Shown: positions 35,912 to 45,032, numbered from the stretch's first letter. The stretch: 64,000 bases of DNA from Bin103 sp002238925 (GCA_965208065.1 OZ242313.1:4464001-4528000), one strand, 5' to 3'. A program made the numbers and translations. The notes: generated by a model from the sequence alone, not told the origin.

Positions 35912-37735
35912 ATGCAACACGCAGTCTTTCGAAAGATCCTGGCGGTACTGTTCGGTCTCGTCCTCGCCGCCACCGGCCTCTGGGCAAGCCCAGCCGGGGA
36001 GGAGGAGCCGGCCGCGGCGATGGAGAAGGAAATGGTGACCGACCCCACCACCGGCAAGGTGACGACCGCACCAGAGTATGGCGGGACACTAACCTATCCC
36101 TACCAAAATACAAACGTTGGCACAGACCCCTTTCTTACTGGCCACCTTCCGGCGTCCGCCGGCATTGGTAGCGTGAATGAGAGGATCGCCTGGGGCGACT
36201 GGGGAATATCCAGGGACAAGTTTGACTTTAGAACCACTTATCTCCCGGATTTTGCCATAACCGGGCAGTTGGCGGAAAGTTGGGAAACGCCCGATCCACT
36301 GACATACATTTTCCACATCCGCCAGGGCGTTCACTTCGCTCTCGATCCGGACAATGAGGCCAGCCGGCTCGTAGGCGGTCGCGAGCTAACCGCCGCCGAT
36401 GTCGTCTACTCCTTTCAGCGGAATCTCGGGATGGGCGAATTCACCGAACCTTCCGTCAGGAAATACGATGCGGCAAACCTGCCTTGGGAATCGATCAATG
36501 CCAGCGATGGATTTACAGTTGTTATGAAGATGACCGAGCCATCTCTCGATGCGCTAAGGGCAATTCTCCAAGACGTGTCGATGTTCATATTGCCTCGAGA
36601 GGTCATCGACACGTACGGCGACTATGAGGATTGGCGGAACGTGGTCGGCACCGGGCCCATTATCCTGAAAGAATCTATCGAAGGAGTCTCCAAAACCCAT
36701 GTCCGTAATCCTGACTATTGGCGCCACGACGAAAAATACCCGGAGAACCGCCTGCCCTATATTGAGCAGCTACGGAGCCTGTTCATGGCCGAAGAAGCAA
36801 CCCGTGTATCGGCCCTGCGCACGGGCAAGGTTGATATCATACATGGCGCCGGCCAAGGCGTTGCTATAAAAGTCCTCGATGTGATCAGGAGCCTCCAGCG
36901 GACCGACCCTGACATCCAGGTGAGCAACTATTTCCAGCGCACTGATTTAGCCGTGATTATGAACGCGCGCAAGCCACCCTTTGACGACATCAGGGTGCGG
37001 CGCGCAATGACGATGGCACTGGACTTCGAGACGATTAACGACACCTACTATGGCGGTTTTGCAAGCGTGGAACCTATGGGACTGATTTCCATCCCGGGGT
37101 ATGTCACCAGATTTGAAGAGTTTCCCGAAGAGATCAAGGAATTCTATACCTATGACCAGGAAGGTGCTGAGAAGCTGCTTGACGAGGCTGGATATCCGCG
37201 CGGCGCGGACGGCGTGAGACTCAAGGTCACCCTTGACTGGCGCGACGTCTATGATTTTGGTTATGTAGAAATAGTTACCAGCTACTGGGCTGATATCGGC
37301 GTTGATGTTGAGACCACGGTAATGGCGACACCCGAGTGGGTGGATCGTAAGAATACAGAGGTGTATGAGATGAGTTCTGGTAACCTGGGCTTTCCTTCCG
37401 ACCCTTCGGTGTTGATAAGCTGGTACCTGGGCAATTGTACGTGGGGTTGCAAGGAGTTGGCTGGTCAAATCGATGCCCCTGAGCTGACCGCCGCCTATGA
37501 TGCCTTTCAGGCCGCTACTACCCAGGAGGAGCGAGTGAAGGCGTTTAAGGCGTTTGATGGGTATCTCATAAACCAGCTTTTTCAGGTATGGGGTCCTATT
37601 ACTCCGGAGTATCAGGTGTACCAACCGTGGGTGAAGGGTTTTAGTGGTGAATTCCACATAGGAAACGTTAGGGAATATGACGTCCTTGTCCGCCTCTGGA
37701 TTGACCAAGATCTGAAGCGAGAAATGGGATTCTGA
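35912..37735 (+). CDS. Peptide ABC transporter substrate-binding protein (family 5)
   Basis: A 607-residue SBP_bac_5-type receptor. ATG 35912 follows AGGAACC. The signal peptide (residues 1-27) is FRKILAVLFGLVLAATGLWA then SPAGEEEP, without an evident lipobox Cys. The family landmark TYIFHIRQGVHFALDP is near 130, ADVVYSFQRNL near 165, GTGPIILKES near 245 and the C-terminal lobe has VRRAMTMALDFETIND (~365). It is followed by dppB- and dppC-like permeases 178 bp downstream, so it captures peptides or similar solutes for them. No ATPase genes are visible in the window. A truncated close relative starts at 43416. Confidence 0.92.
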   Translation: MQHAVFRKILAVLFGLVLAATGLWASPAGEEEPAAAMEKEMVTDPTTGKVTTAPEYGGTLTYPYQNTNVGTDPFLTGHLPASAGIGSVNERIAWGDWGISRDKFDFRTTYLPDFAITGQLAESWETPDPLTYIFHIRQGVHFALDPDNEASRLVGGRELTAADVVYSFQRNLGMGEFTEPSVRKYDAANLPWESINASDGFTVVMKMTEPSLDALRAILQDVSMFILPREVIDTYGDYEDWRNVVGTGPIILKESIEGVSKTHVRNPDYWRHDEKYPENRLPYIEQLRSLFMAEEATRVSALRTGKVDIIHGAGQGVAIKVLDVIRSLQRTDPDIQVSNYFQRTDLAVIMNARKPPFDDIRVRRAMTMALDFETINDTYYGGFASVEPMGLISIPGYVTRFEEFPEEIKEFYTYDQEGAEKLLDEAGYPRGADGVRLKVTLDWRDVYDFGYVEIVTSYWADIGVDVETTVMATPEWVDRKNTEVYEMSSGNLGFPSDPSVLISWYLGNCTWGCKELAGQIDAPELTAAYDAFQAATTQEERVKAFKAFDGYLINQLFQVWGPITPEYQVYQPWVKGFSGEFHIGNVREYDVLVRLWIDQDLKREMGF

Positions 37736-37756
37736 GGAACCGCCAGAGGCGGTTCC
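37736..37756 (+). terminator. Perfect hairpin 1 after the substrate-binding gene
   Basis: GGAACCGCC-AGA-GGCGGTTCC, a 9-bp stem with a 3-base loop right after the TGA. No U-run follows, so it may be a processing or attenuation hairpin rather than a full intrinsic terminator. Confidence 0.55.
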
Positions 37757-37816
37757 ATTGCCGCTCGGCGTCTGCACCGAGTTGCACGACCAAGCTCGCC
37801 GGAGGCGACGTTGAAT

Positions 37817-37840
37817 GGACCCCGCCGAAAGGCGGGGTCC
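37817..37840 (+). repeat. Perfect hairpin 2 with GAAA tetraloop
   Basis: GGACCCCGCC and GGCGGGGTCC form a 10-bp stem around GAAA (37827-37830), a very stable GNRA-type loop. It lies between the binding protein and the first permease. Confidence 0.6.
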
Positions 37841-37862
37841 TCCAGCGGCTTAACCTGTTTGT

Positions 37863-37890
37863 CCCTCTCACCCGCTACAGGGTGAGAGGG
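37863..37890 (+). repeat. Perfect hairpin 3, 11-bp stem
   Basis: CCCTCTCACCC pairs with GGGTGAGAGGG around GCTACA. It ends 22 bp before the permease ATG at 37913. Three independent stems in 155 bp are unusual for an operon gap and may set different expression levels for receptor and permeases. Confidence 0.6.
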
Positions 37891-37912
37891 GCCTGATCAC
37901 CGTCACTGCGTC

Positions 37913-38869
37913 ATGAAAGCGTACATCATCCGGCGGCTGCTGCTGGTCATCCCGACCCTGTTCAACTTGAGCGTGTTGGTGTTTCTGTCGGTACGCTTCA
38001 TCCCCGGCGACGTCATCGACATCATGGCCGGTCGCACGGCATTCGTGGGCGGCCAGCTCGACCGCGCGGCCATCGAACGGCGGCTCGGTCTGGACCTGCC
38101 GATCCACGTGCAGTACGGCCGCTGGATCAGCGGCATCCTCCTGCGCGGCACTCTCGGCGAGTCGCTGCTGGGCGGTTGGCGGATCGAGGAGCGCATGCTG
38201 GGACGACTGCCGGTCACCGCCGAGCTCGGGCTGCTGGCCATCCTCATCGGACTGGTCATCGCGCTGCCGGTGGGCATATACGCGGCGGTGCGCCAGTACA
38301 CCGCCGCCGACTACGTGGGACGGTCGATCGCCATCATGGGGCTGGCGACGCCCAACTTCTGGCTGGGAACGATGGTGATGATCTACCCGGCCATCTGGTG
38401 GGCGTGGTCGCCACCGCTGGAACTGATTCCGTTGGCCCAGGACCCGCTGGGCAACCTCGGCATGTTCCTGATCCCGAGCCTGATCCTGGGCACCTACCTG
38501 GCTGCCAGCACCATGCGCATGACGCGCACGATGATGCTGGAGGTGCTACGCCAGGACTATATTCGCACGGCCTGGGCCAAGGGACTGCTGGAGCGGTCGG
38601 TGATCCTGCGCCACGCGGTCAAGAACGCCATCATCCCGGTGGTGACCCTGGTGGGCATGCAGCTTCCGATCCTGGTGGGCGGCTCGGTGATCATCGAGAA
38701 CATCTTCAACCTGCCGGGGCTGGGGCGGCTGATGCTGGACGCGCTCAACGAGCGCGACTATCCGGTAGTGTCGGCGGTGAACCTGTTCTTCGCCACGGTG
38801 GTGGTGTTGGTCAACCTGGTGACCGACCTGCTGTACGCGTCGCTGGACCCGCGGATTCGCTACGAATGA
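37913..38869 (+). CDS. Peptide ABC transporter permease, DppB type
   Basis: 318 residues: the N-terminal transmembrane segment AYIIRRLLLVIPTLFNLSVLVFLSV is followed by FIPGDVIDIMAG, five more spans, and the family loop QDYIRTAWAKGLLERSVILRHAVKNAIIPVVT with the EAA-like motif (AKGL). The ending LDPRIRYE is diagnostic of DppB/OppB proteins. It forms half of the membrane pore for the adjacent importer. The downstream dppC gene starts 200 bp later because a broken copy of its start is inserted. Confidence 0.92.
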   Translation: MKAYIIRRLLLVIPTLFNLSVLVFLSVRFIPGDVIDIMAGRTAFVGGQLDRAAIERRLGLDLPIHVQYGRWISGILLRGTLGESLLGGWRIEERMLGRLPVTAELGLLAILIGLVIALPVGIYAAVRQYTAADYVGRSIAIMGLATPNFWLGTMVMIYPAIWWAWSPPLELIPLAQDPLGNLGMFLIPSLILGTYLAASTMRMTRTMMLEVLRQDYIRTAWAKGLLERSVILRHAVKNAIIPVVTLVGMQLPILVGGSVIIENIFNLPGLGRLMLDALNERDYPVVSAVNLFFATVVVLVNLVTDLLYASLDPRIRYE

Positions 38870-38894
38870 GGCAATCAGGCAATGAGGGAAGCCC

Positions 38895-39059
38895 ATGGGT
38901 GACGTACCACAGTTGACGCCCGCCGTTGCCGAGCCGGCTGGCGGCGCGGCTGCGGTTGGGCAGGCCGGGCGGCGGCGGTTGGGCAGGCCGGGCGGCGGCG
39001 GTTGGCCGGCATTTTCGCGCCATGCACGGGTTCGCCGGCTGGCGGCGATGTTCGGGTGA
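38895..39059 (+). pseudogene. Duplicated and broken 5' end of dppC
   Basis: ATG 38895 gives MGDVPQLTPAVAEP..., almost the same as the dppC start MGDVSQLTPAVAEP at 39069, 174 bp downstream. It then runs through two copies of a 21-bp unit (GTTGGGCAGGCCGGGCGGCGG) and stops at TGA 39057-39059. The product would be 54 junk residues. It reflects local tandem duplication at the dppC start. Confidence 0.8.
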
Positions 39060-39068
39060 GTCGCGGCG

Positions 39069-40004
39069 ATGGGTGACGTATCACAGTTGACCCCGGCCGT
39101 CGCCGAGCCCGGCGCGGTTGCGGCTGGGCAGGCCGGGCTGAGGAAATTCTTCGCGCGGTTGGTGCGCGAGCAGCCGCTGGGCAGCGCCGGCGGCATCGTT
39201 ATCCTGCTCCTGGTGCTGGTCAGCATCTTCGCCGATTCGCTGGCGCCCTACCGCTACGAGGAGATCCACCTGCGCGACCGCCTGCAGGCCCCCACCGCCG
39301 CCTACCTGCTGGGCACCGACCACGTGGGGCGCGACCTGCTGAGCCGCCTCATCCACGGCGCGCGGCTGTCGCTGACGGTGGGGCTGGCCGCCACCGTCCT
39401 CACCGTCGTGGTGGCAGTGCTGATCGGCGGCACCACCGGCTTCATCGGCGGCCGGCTGGACCTGGTGACGCAGCGCTTCGTCGACGCCTGGATGGCGTTC
39501 CCGGGGCTGCTGTTGCTGCTCACCATCATGTCGATTGCCGGCCGCGGCATGCTGCAGATCATCGTCGTGCTGGGGGTATCGGGCGGCATCCCGGCCTCGC
39601 GGGTGGTGCGCGGCGCGGTGCTGGGGGTGAAGGAGAACGCCTACTTCCAGGCCGCGCAGGCGATCGGCAGCTCGCGCAGGCGATCGCTGCTGCGCCACGT
39701 GCTGCCCAACATCGCGGCGCCGATCATCATCATCTTCAGTATCAACGTCGGCGGGGTGATCATGTCGGAGGCGGCGCTGAGCTTCCTGGGCTTCGGGCTG
39801 CCGCCGGACATCCCGAGCTGGGGCGGGATGCTGAGCCGCGAGGGCCGGCAGTACATGGAGATCGCGCCGCACCTCGCGCTGTGGCCGGGCGTGTGCCTGA
39901 CGGTGGTGGTGTACAGCCTCAACATGTTCGGCGACGCCGTGCGCGACCTCCTGGACCCCCGCCTGCGCGGCCGCCTCGGCCGCTACGGCGCCGACCGGAA
40001 GTAA
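39069..40004 (+). CDS. Peptide ABC transporter permease, DppC type
   Basis: A 311-residue permease from ATG 39069. After an Ala/Gly-rich N-terminus come GSAGGIVILLLVLVSIFADSLAPYRYEE (first span), GTDHVGRDLLSRLIHGARLSLTVGL (family hallmark, ~80-103), the EAA loop ENAYFQAAQAIGSSRRRSLLRHVLPNI and the C-terminal NMFGDAVRDLLDPRLRGRLG. It completes the DppBC pore. Copies of its last 27 codons recur at 41195, 48900 and 49229. An ATP-binding pair was not found. Confidence 0.92.
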   Translation: MGDVSQLTPAVAEPGAVAAGQAGLRKFFARLVREQPLGSAGGIVILLLVLVSIFADSLAPYRYEEIHLRDRLQAPTAAYLLGTDHVGRDLLSRLIHGARLSLTVGLAATVLTVVVAVLIGGTTGFIGGRLDLVTQRFVDAWMAFPGLLLLLTIMSIAGRGMLQIIVVLGVSGGIPASRVVRGAVLGVKENAYFQAAQAIGSSRRRSLLRHVLPNIAAPIIIIFSINVGGVIMSEAALSFLGFGLPPDIPSWGGMLSREGRQYMEIAPHLALWPGVCLTVVVYSLNMFGDAVRDLLDPRLRGRLGRYGADRK

Positions 40005-40075
40005 CGGGATCAACACCCCGGTAGTTGACGTGCTTGCCGTGGCCGACGAGCCGGTAGTATGGTCTGAATCTCGCC

Positions 40076-41086
40076 ATGCACGATCCCGCCTACAAGCGGC
40101 TGTTCTCGCAACCGCGCATGGTTCAGGACCTCATGCGCGGGTTCGTTGCACCCGACTGGAGCGATGCCCTCGATTTCTCGACCCTCAAGCCGGTGCCTGC
40201 CAGCTTTGTCAGCCACCGACTGCGTCAGCGCCATGGTGACCTGGTCTGGCAAGTCCGCTTCCGCGATGACTGGTTGTACCTGTTGTTGCTGTTGGAGTTC
40301 CAATCCACCATCGAGCCAGCCATGGCGGTGCGCGTGCTGACCTACACCAGTCTGTTGTACGAGAAGCTCATCGACGATGGCGTGCTGCGCGAGCACGGCA
40401 AGCTGCCGCCGGTGCTGCCGATCGTGATCTACAACGGGAGCAAGCGCTGGACGGCGGCCGAAGACGTGGCGGCGATGATCGCGGGCGGCGGCGAGGCGTT
40501 GGCGCCGTATCAGCCGTCGCTGCGGTACTATCTGCTTGACGAAGGGCGCGCGGGGGAAGACGATCTTCCCCGCCGGAACCTGGTCTCGGAGCTGGTTGCG
40601 CTGGAGACGAACCGCAAGCGGGAGCAGACGCCGGTGCTGTTGGCAGAGTTGATCGGGCGGCTGCGGGAGTTGGGGGACGTGGAGTTGACGCGCGTGTTCC
40701 AGGAATGGGTGGAGCAGGTGCTGGTGCCGCGGCGGTTGCGGGCCACGGCGTTGGAGCCGTTGCCGAGATTGGAGGAAGTGCGAACGATGTTGGCGGAACA
40801 GGTACGCGAATGGACTGCGGAGTGGGTCGCGGAAGGACGCGAGCAGGGCCTCAAGGAAGGCATCGAGCAGGGCATCGAGCAGGGTATCGAGCGGGGACGT
40901 TCCGAAGAACGCCGGTTGCTGTGCCGCCAGGCGGCGAGGAAGTTCGATACCGAGACCGCGCCGCGGCTGGCTGCCCTGCTGGACAGCCTGTCCGATCCGG
41001 AGCGCTTGGCTCAGGTCGGGGATTGGATCATTGAGTGCGAGACGGAAGCCGAATTGCTCGCCCGCGTGCAGGATGCCCTACCATAG
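40076..41086 (+). CDS. Rpn family recombination-promoting nuclease/putative transposase
   Basis: A 336-residue protein: the N-terminal part MHDPAYKRLFSQPRMVQDLMRGF (start motif of the family), a nuclease-like core RFRDDWLYLLLLLEFQSTIEPAMAVRV (~60-85, D...ExQ) and a helical C-terminal end with a run of EGIEQ repeats (REQGLKEGIEQGIEQGIERG, ~262-281) and a DUF4351-like tail. Rpn proteins are PD-(D/E)XK nucleases that promote RecA-independent recombination in E. coli. ATG 40076 has only a weak ribosome site. A copy of the dppC 3' end lies 108 bp downstream. Confidence 0.88.
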   Translation: MHDPAYKRLFSQPRMVQDLMRGFVAPDWSDALDFSTLKPVPASFVSHRLRQRHGDLVWQVRFRDDWLYLLLLLEFQSTIEPAMAVRVLTYTSLLYEKLIDDGVLREHGKLPPVLPIVIYNGSKRWTAAEDVAAMIAGGGEALAPYQPSLRYYLLDEGRAGEDDLPRRNLVSELVALETNRKREQTPVLLAELIGRLRELGDVELTRVFQEWVEQVLVPRRLRATALEPLPRLEEVRTMLAEQVREWTAEWVAEGREQGLKEGIEQGIEQGIERGRSEERRLLCRQAARKFDTETAPRLAALLDSLSDPERLAQVGDWIIECETEAELLARVQDALP

Positions 41087-41194
41087 CAGTCACGTCCCCG
41101 TACCGCGGTCCGCAGGCTGCACGGAGCAGCGCAGTTGCGCCGGATGCCAGATCTCTTCGAGTTGCAGTTGCAACCCGCTCTGGTAGGGTGGTCC

Positions 41195-41275
41195 ATGTTC
41201 GGCGACGCGGTGCGCGACCTGCTGGACCCCCGCCTGCGCGGCCGCCTCGGCCGCTACGGCGCCGCCCGGAAGTAG
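41195..41275 (+). repeat. Displaced copy of the dppC 3' end
   Basis: The 81 bp encode MFGDAVRDLLDPRLRGRLGR...ARK and a stop, matching 39924-40004 in all but about four positions. No other part of dppC is here. It lies downstream of the Rpn gene, in the same orientation as the intact copy 1.3 kb away. Confidence 0.9.
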
Positions 41276-41297
41276 GACCAAGAACGCTCGCGGCCCG

Positions 41298-41483
41298 CTA
41301 TAACAATCCTGCCGGTTTTTCTCCGGCACCCTGGAGGTTGCGCACCGCCGCACCGGGCGCCCGCAGTTTACCGTATCGCTCACAGAAGAAGCGAACACAC
41401 TCGGGGGCCAGATCAATCGTGTGCTCATCCTGTTCGCCGGTGTCGGGATTTGGCCACACCAAGGCGTAGTCCGCTCGAGCCAT
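41298..41483 (-). CDS. Small hypothetical protein
   Basis: ATG 41483 opens 61 codons on the minus strand, MARADYALVWPNPDTGEQDEH..., ending in GAGEKPAGLL. I recognise no family and the ribosome site is poor. It could be a real small gene or part of a decayed one. Shown because the composition (aromatic, charged, not the arginine-rich look of the shadow frames) resembles coding sequence. Confidence 0.35.
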   Translation of the reverse strand: MARADYALVWPNPDTGEQDEHTIDLAPECVRFFCERYGKLRAPGAAVRNLQGAGEKPAGLL

Positions 41484-41511
41484 TCGGAACCGTTTCTTGT
41501 CCCTCAGAAGT

Positions 41512-41624
41512 CTCTACAACGGCGGCAGCGTGTCGCTAGGCAAGGCCGCGAAATCAGCGGGCTTGCCCTGAGCAAGTTTGTCGAGCATCTCGGCCGCCAG
41601 GGCATCGAGATAGTCCGGCAGTGA
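41512..41624 (+). pseudogene. UPF0175-type antitoxin remnant (frameshifted)
   Basis: Two frames together give LYNGGSVSLGKAA followed, after a one-base loss near 41550, by EISGLALSKFVEHLGRQGIEIVRQ and a stop. That is the C-terminal half of UPF0175 antitoxins (partner of DUF3368 toxins). A related end is at 47037-47114. Confidence 0.65.
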
Positions 41625-41692
41625 GCGCACATGGTCGATCCCGACGCATCTCGGTGTTGGTGGATGCGGAGTTGAATGCTACTATTCTGCTC

Positions 41693-41932
41693 ATGAACCC
41701 TGGGCGGTTGCTCGCCGAGGCACTCCAGCTCTCCGCCGAGGAACGTGGCGCGCTCGCTGGGCAGTTGATCGAGAGCCTCGACCAACCGATCGACGAAGAC
41801 GTCGAAGCGGCGTGGTCGGTCGAGATTCAGCGGCGCCTGCACCGGATAGATGACGGGACAGCCAAGACCGTCCCCTGGGCGGAGGCGCGTCGCCGGATTG
41901 TTGCCGCCGCTCATCGTGACGCGGGAACTTGA
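41693..41932 (+). CDS. Addiction-module antitoxin component (PF09720-like)
   Basis: ATG 41693 gives 79 residues: MNPGRLLAEALQLSAEERGALAGQLIESLDQPIDEDVEAAW, the pattern of small unstable antitoxin proteins (L-x-L-x-x-x-E-R...L-I-E-S-L). The C-terminal WAEARRRIVAAAH is also typical. The toxin start overlaps this gene's end by 17 bp. Both members of this pair appear intact. Confidence 0.85.
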   Translation: MNPGRLLAEALQLSAEERGALAGQLIESLDQPIDEDVEAAWSVEIQRRLHRIDDGTAKTVPWAEARRRIVAAAHRDAGT

Positions 41933-42227
41933 GTATCTCGACGACGCTCTGGTCGAGGCAGAGGAAGCTGCCCGCTGGTATGCGCAGCACAGTCCTACTG
42001 CGGCGGCTGGCTTCGCATTCGAGCTTGAGGCAGCGGCACAGGCGATCACGGAGACAGCGAACACTTGGCCCGCCTACGATCATGGCACCCGGCGCTTCCT
42101 GCTCCGTCGCTATCCCTACAGCCTCATCTACCGTGTCGAGCCTACTCGACTGGTAATCGTGGCTGTCGCTCACGCCCACCGTCGCCCCGGATACTGGAAG
42201 CAACGCTTGGCGGCGCATAGGAAATAA
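41916..42227 (+). CDS. RelE/ParE-type toxin
   Basis: From GTG 41916, 103 residues (VTRELEYLDDALVEAEEAARWYAQHSPTAAAGFAFEL, then RRFLLRRYPYSLIYRVEPTRLVIVAVAHAHRRPGYW). The ParE/RelE beta-sheet with FLLRRYPYSLIYR and the terminal AHAHRRPGYW are characteristic. It overlaps its antitoxin. The downstream 1.15-kb repeat containing an Rpn gene starts 26 bp after its stop. Confidence 0.88.
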   Translation: MTRELEYLDDALVEAEEAARWYAQHSPTAAAGFAFELEAAAQAITETANTWPAYDHGTRRFLLRRYPYSLIYRVEPTRLVIVAVAHAHRRPGYWKQRLAAHRK

Positions 42228-42252
42228 CCCGCCAGCCACAGCCCACGTTGAC

Positions 42253-43397
42253 GACACCCGACGCCGTTGACAGCGAATCGCGTGACACCTACCGTGGCCG
42301 CCAGCCATGGGCGGCGAGGTTTCCAAGCCCCACGATCACCTGTTCCGTTCCGTGTTCGGAGAAGACAAGGAAGCCGAGGCGGCCGGCCTGCTGCAAGCAT
42401 ACCTGCCGCCGGCGGTGAGCCGCGAACTGCGGTGGTCGAGCCTCAAGTGGCAGCCGGCCAGCTTCATCGACGACCGCCTGCGCGACAGCGAGTCGGACCT
42501 CCTGTACGCGATCCGGCGCAAGGCCGACGGCGCCGCGGCGTGGCTGTACGTGCTGCTGGAGCACCAGTCGACGCCGGACCCGTGGTTGCGGCTGCGCCTG
42601 CTGAAGTACAGCATCCGCATCTGGGAACGCGATCGACGGCGGCATCCGACGGAGGAGCGGTTGCGCCCGATCGTGCCGCTGGTGCTGTACCAGGGCGGGC
42701 GGGTGTGGCGCGAAGCGCGCGAGTTTGCCGAGCTGTTCTCCGAGGCGGTGCGGGATTGGCCGGGAGTGCCGCGCTACGCACACCTGTTGATTGATCAGAC
42801 GCAGGCGGGACCGGAGGCGTTGCGCGGGGAGCTGCTCGGTCGCATCGCGCAACTGGCGATGATGGCGGCGTACCGGGCGAGCTGGCCGGTGTTGCAGGGG
42901 CTGGTGCCGTTGCTGGCAGAGTTGGCGCAGGCGGGCGGCAACGAAGACCTGCAACGGATCGTGGTGTACATTGCGACCACGACGCGAGAGCCGGATCGCT
43001 GGCACCGATTCGCGGAGGCAGTCCGTCGCCAGGTGCCGGGAGGTGGAGAACTGATGAACAAGACCGAGGAGATGATCAAGATCTACGGCGACACGAGGGA
43101 ACGTGAAGGCCGTCAGGAAGGTCGTCAGGAAGGCCGTCAGGAAGGTGAGTTGCGCGGCAAGGTGCAAACCATTGCGGGACTCGTGGGACGCGATGTCCCC
43201 TGGTCCGTCATAGAAGCGGCCACCGGAATCGACGAGGCCGCCTTCGACCGCCTCAAGCGCCAACTCGACACCGCTGACGGCGGCGACACCCACTCCAACT
43301 GAACCACGCTTCGCGACCGGCGACAGGACGCGGGCACAACTCCGTGTCGCTCGTGGAGAAGGTCGACCCGCTGTTTCGCCGTTCAGTACCGCTCGAA
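42253..43397 (+). repeat. Direct repeat copy A carrying an Rpn gene
   Basis: The block from GACACCCGACGCC to the end of GTACCGCTCGAA is repeated at 47387-48555. The two copies agree base for base apart from 24 extra bases (two 12-bp units) in copy B. Both left flanks share CCACGTTGAC before the unit; right flanks differ. The block holds one complete Rpn gene and about 95 bp beyond its stop. Confidence 0.95.
42307..43302 (+). CDS. Rpn family nuclease/putative transposase, copy A (3 GRQE repeats)
   Basis: 331 residues: MGGEVSKPHDHLFRSVFGEDKEAEAAGLLQAYLPP, the Rpn start; the nuclease-like core with Glu in VLLEHQST (~75, PD-(D/E)XK-type ExQ) and RPIVPLVLYQGGRVW (~115); then a linker with three GRQE units (~262-280) and a helical tail (RGKVQTIAGLVGRDVPW). 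The protein should dimerise and nick DNA, as Rpn proteins do in E. coli. ATG 42307 sits in GCCAGCCATGG. Identical to the copy at 47441 except for repeat number. Confidence 0.9.
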   Translation: MGGEVSKPHDHLFRSVFGEDKEAEAAGLLQAYLPPAVSRELRWSSLKWQPASFIDDRLRDSESDLLYAIRRKADGAAAWLYVLLEHQSTPDPWLRLRLLKYSIRIWERDRRRHPTEERLRPIVPLVLYQGGRVWREAREFAELFSEAVRDWPGVPRYAHLLIDQTQAGPEALRGELLGRIAQLAMMAAYRASWPVLQGLVPLLAELAQAGGNEDLQRIVVYIATTTREPDRWHRFAEAVRRQVPGGGELMNKTEEMIKIYGDTREREGRQEGRQEGRQEGELRGKVQTIAGLVGRDVPWSVIEAATGIDEAAFDRLKRQLDTADGGDTHSN

Positions 43398-43415
43398 AAC
43401 AGAGGAGATCAATTC

Positions 43416-44628
43416 ATGAATCTTGTCACGTGCAGGACGTGCCTCGCGGTGCTGGCAGGTCTGATTCTGGCTGCAACCGGCGTTTGGGCCAGTCCAGCCA
43501 ACGAACAGGAACCGGCCGCGGCGATGGACAAGGAGATGGTGATGGACCCGGCCACCGGCGAGATGGTAACCGCGCCGGAGTATGGCGGGACGTTCACCTT
43601 TGCCCTGGGGGCGTTCGAACCGGCGCATGTCGATAGCTATCTGTACAGCGCAGCCGGACTGGCCAGCGGTGGCGTTGCAGAGCAGCTAGGCATCGTCAAT
43701 TGGGCAGTAGACAGGGACGAATATGCCTTCTCGAGTCAGTCCGTCCCGTTGGAGGTCGCGGCCGGGCAACTGGCGGAAAGCTGGGAGACGCCCGACAATA
43801 CAACGATTGTCTTTCACATCCGCCAGGGTGTTCACTGGCATGACAAGGCACCGATGAATGGGAGAGTATTGACGGCCAGCGACGTAGGATACAACTATCA
43901 CCGTCTTCTGGGTCTTGGCAGCGGCTTCACAGAGCCTGTTCCCGGTGGTAGTCTCAAGGTAATCTCATTCGAATCGGTAACTGCCACCGATGCTTCGACG
44001 GTTGTCTTCAAGCTGCAGGAACCGAGACCGGGGGCGCTGAAAACGATCCTCGTCGGTGACGAATACGGATTCATATTGCCCCCCGAGGTAATCGAGCAAC
44101 ACGGCGACCTTCAGGATTGGAGGAACTTGGTGGGCACGGGGCCCTATGAGCTGACTGACTGGGTCCAAGGCACTTCGTTTACCCGCACCAGGATTTCCGA
44201 CTACTGGGGCTTCGACGAAAAGTACCCGCAAAACCGCTTACCTTACATTGACAAGTTGGTGGGCCTTTTCATCAACGAGGAAGCCACCTACATCGCGGGG
44301 CTGCGCGCCGGCAGGATCGATTACCTGGGATTCACCGCTGGTGTCTCGGATATTACGTCGGTCGATATAGTGGACAACTTGAGACGCACCGATCCCGACA
44401 TCCAGCTCTTCCCGTGGTGGGGTCGTGCCGAAACCGCTTACGCCCTGCCAGTGGACCAGCCGCCATTTGACGACATCAGGGTGCGCAGGGCGATGCAGAT
44501 GGCGTTGGACCTGAAGACCATCAACGATACCCACTACAAGGGAACTGCTCTCTGGAAACCTCAGGGAATCGTGGGAGAAGCTTTCACCGGGTACTACACG
44601 CCGTTTGACGAGTGGCCCGCCGAGGTCA
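43416..44628 (+). pseudogene. Peptide-binding protein gene, 3'-truncated by a deletion fusion
   Basis: ATG 43416 follows AGGAGATC. The N-terminus (signal peptide LAVLAGLILAATGVWA, then SPANEQEP) and ~400 residues closely track the intact receptor at 35912. After DEWPAEVK (~44628) it joins, out of frame, the middle of a dppC-like gene and stops at TAG 44664-44666. The intact receptor continues for about 200 more residues, so the receptor's C-terminal lobe, the whole dppB and the first ~30 codons of dppC are missing. Confidence 0.85.
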
Positions 44629-45032
44629 AAGCATCGGTGCAATCGTCATCCTGCTGTTGGTCGTAGTCAGCGTCTTCGCCGGTGTCTTCGCTCCCTACGA
44701 GCCGGACGAAATGCACCTGGTGGACCGGCTGCAAGGTCCGTCGGTCAGGTATCTCCTGGGCACCGACCACATGGGACGCGACTACCTGAGCCGCATCATC
44801 CATGGGGCTCGGGTCTCGTTGACCGTGGGGTTCGCCGCGACCACGGTCAACGTCGTGGTCGCCGTCCTGATCGGCGGTACGTCGGGATTCTTCGGCGGCC
44901 GGGCGGACCTGGCGGCGCAGAGATTCGTGGATGCCTGGATGGCTTTTCCCGGACTGCTGCTGCTGTTGACCGTAATGTCCCTCGTGGGGCGGGGTATGCC
45001 GCAGATCATCCTGGTCCTCGGCATAGCGGGAG
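44629..45032 (+). pseudogene. dppC-like permease, 5' half (before the IS3 element)
   Basis: From IGAIVILLLVVVSVFAGVFAPYEPDEMH to LVLGIAG the sequence parallels residues 35-170 of intact DppC, including GTDHMGRDYLSRIIHGARVSLTVGF. It lacks the start and is split by the IS3 insertion after GCGGGAG. Continues at 46459. Confidence 0.85.

Noticed and set aside
43108..43143. Possible CRISPR-like array from repeated GGCCGTCAGGAA
   Set aside because: The 12-bp units are contiguous without spacers and encode an in-frame RQEG linker.
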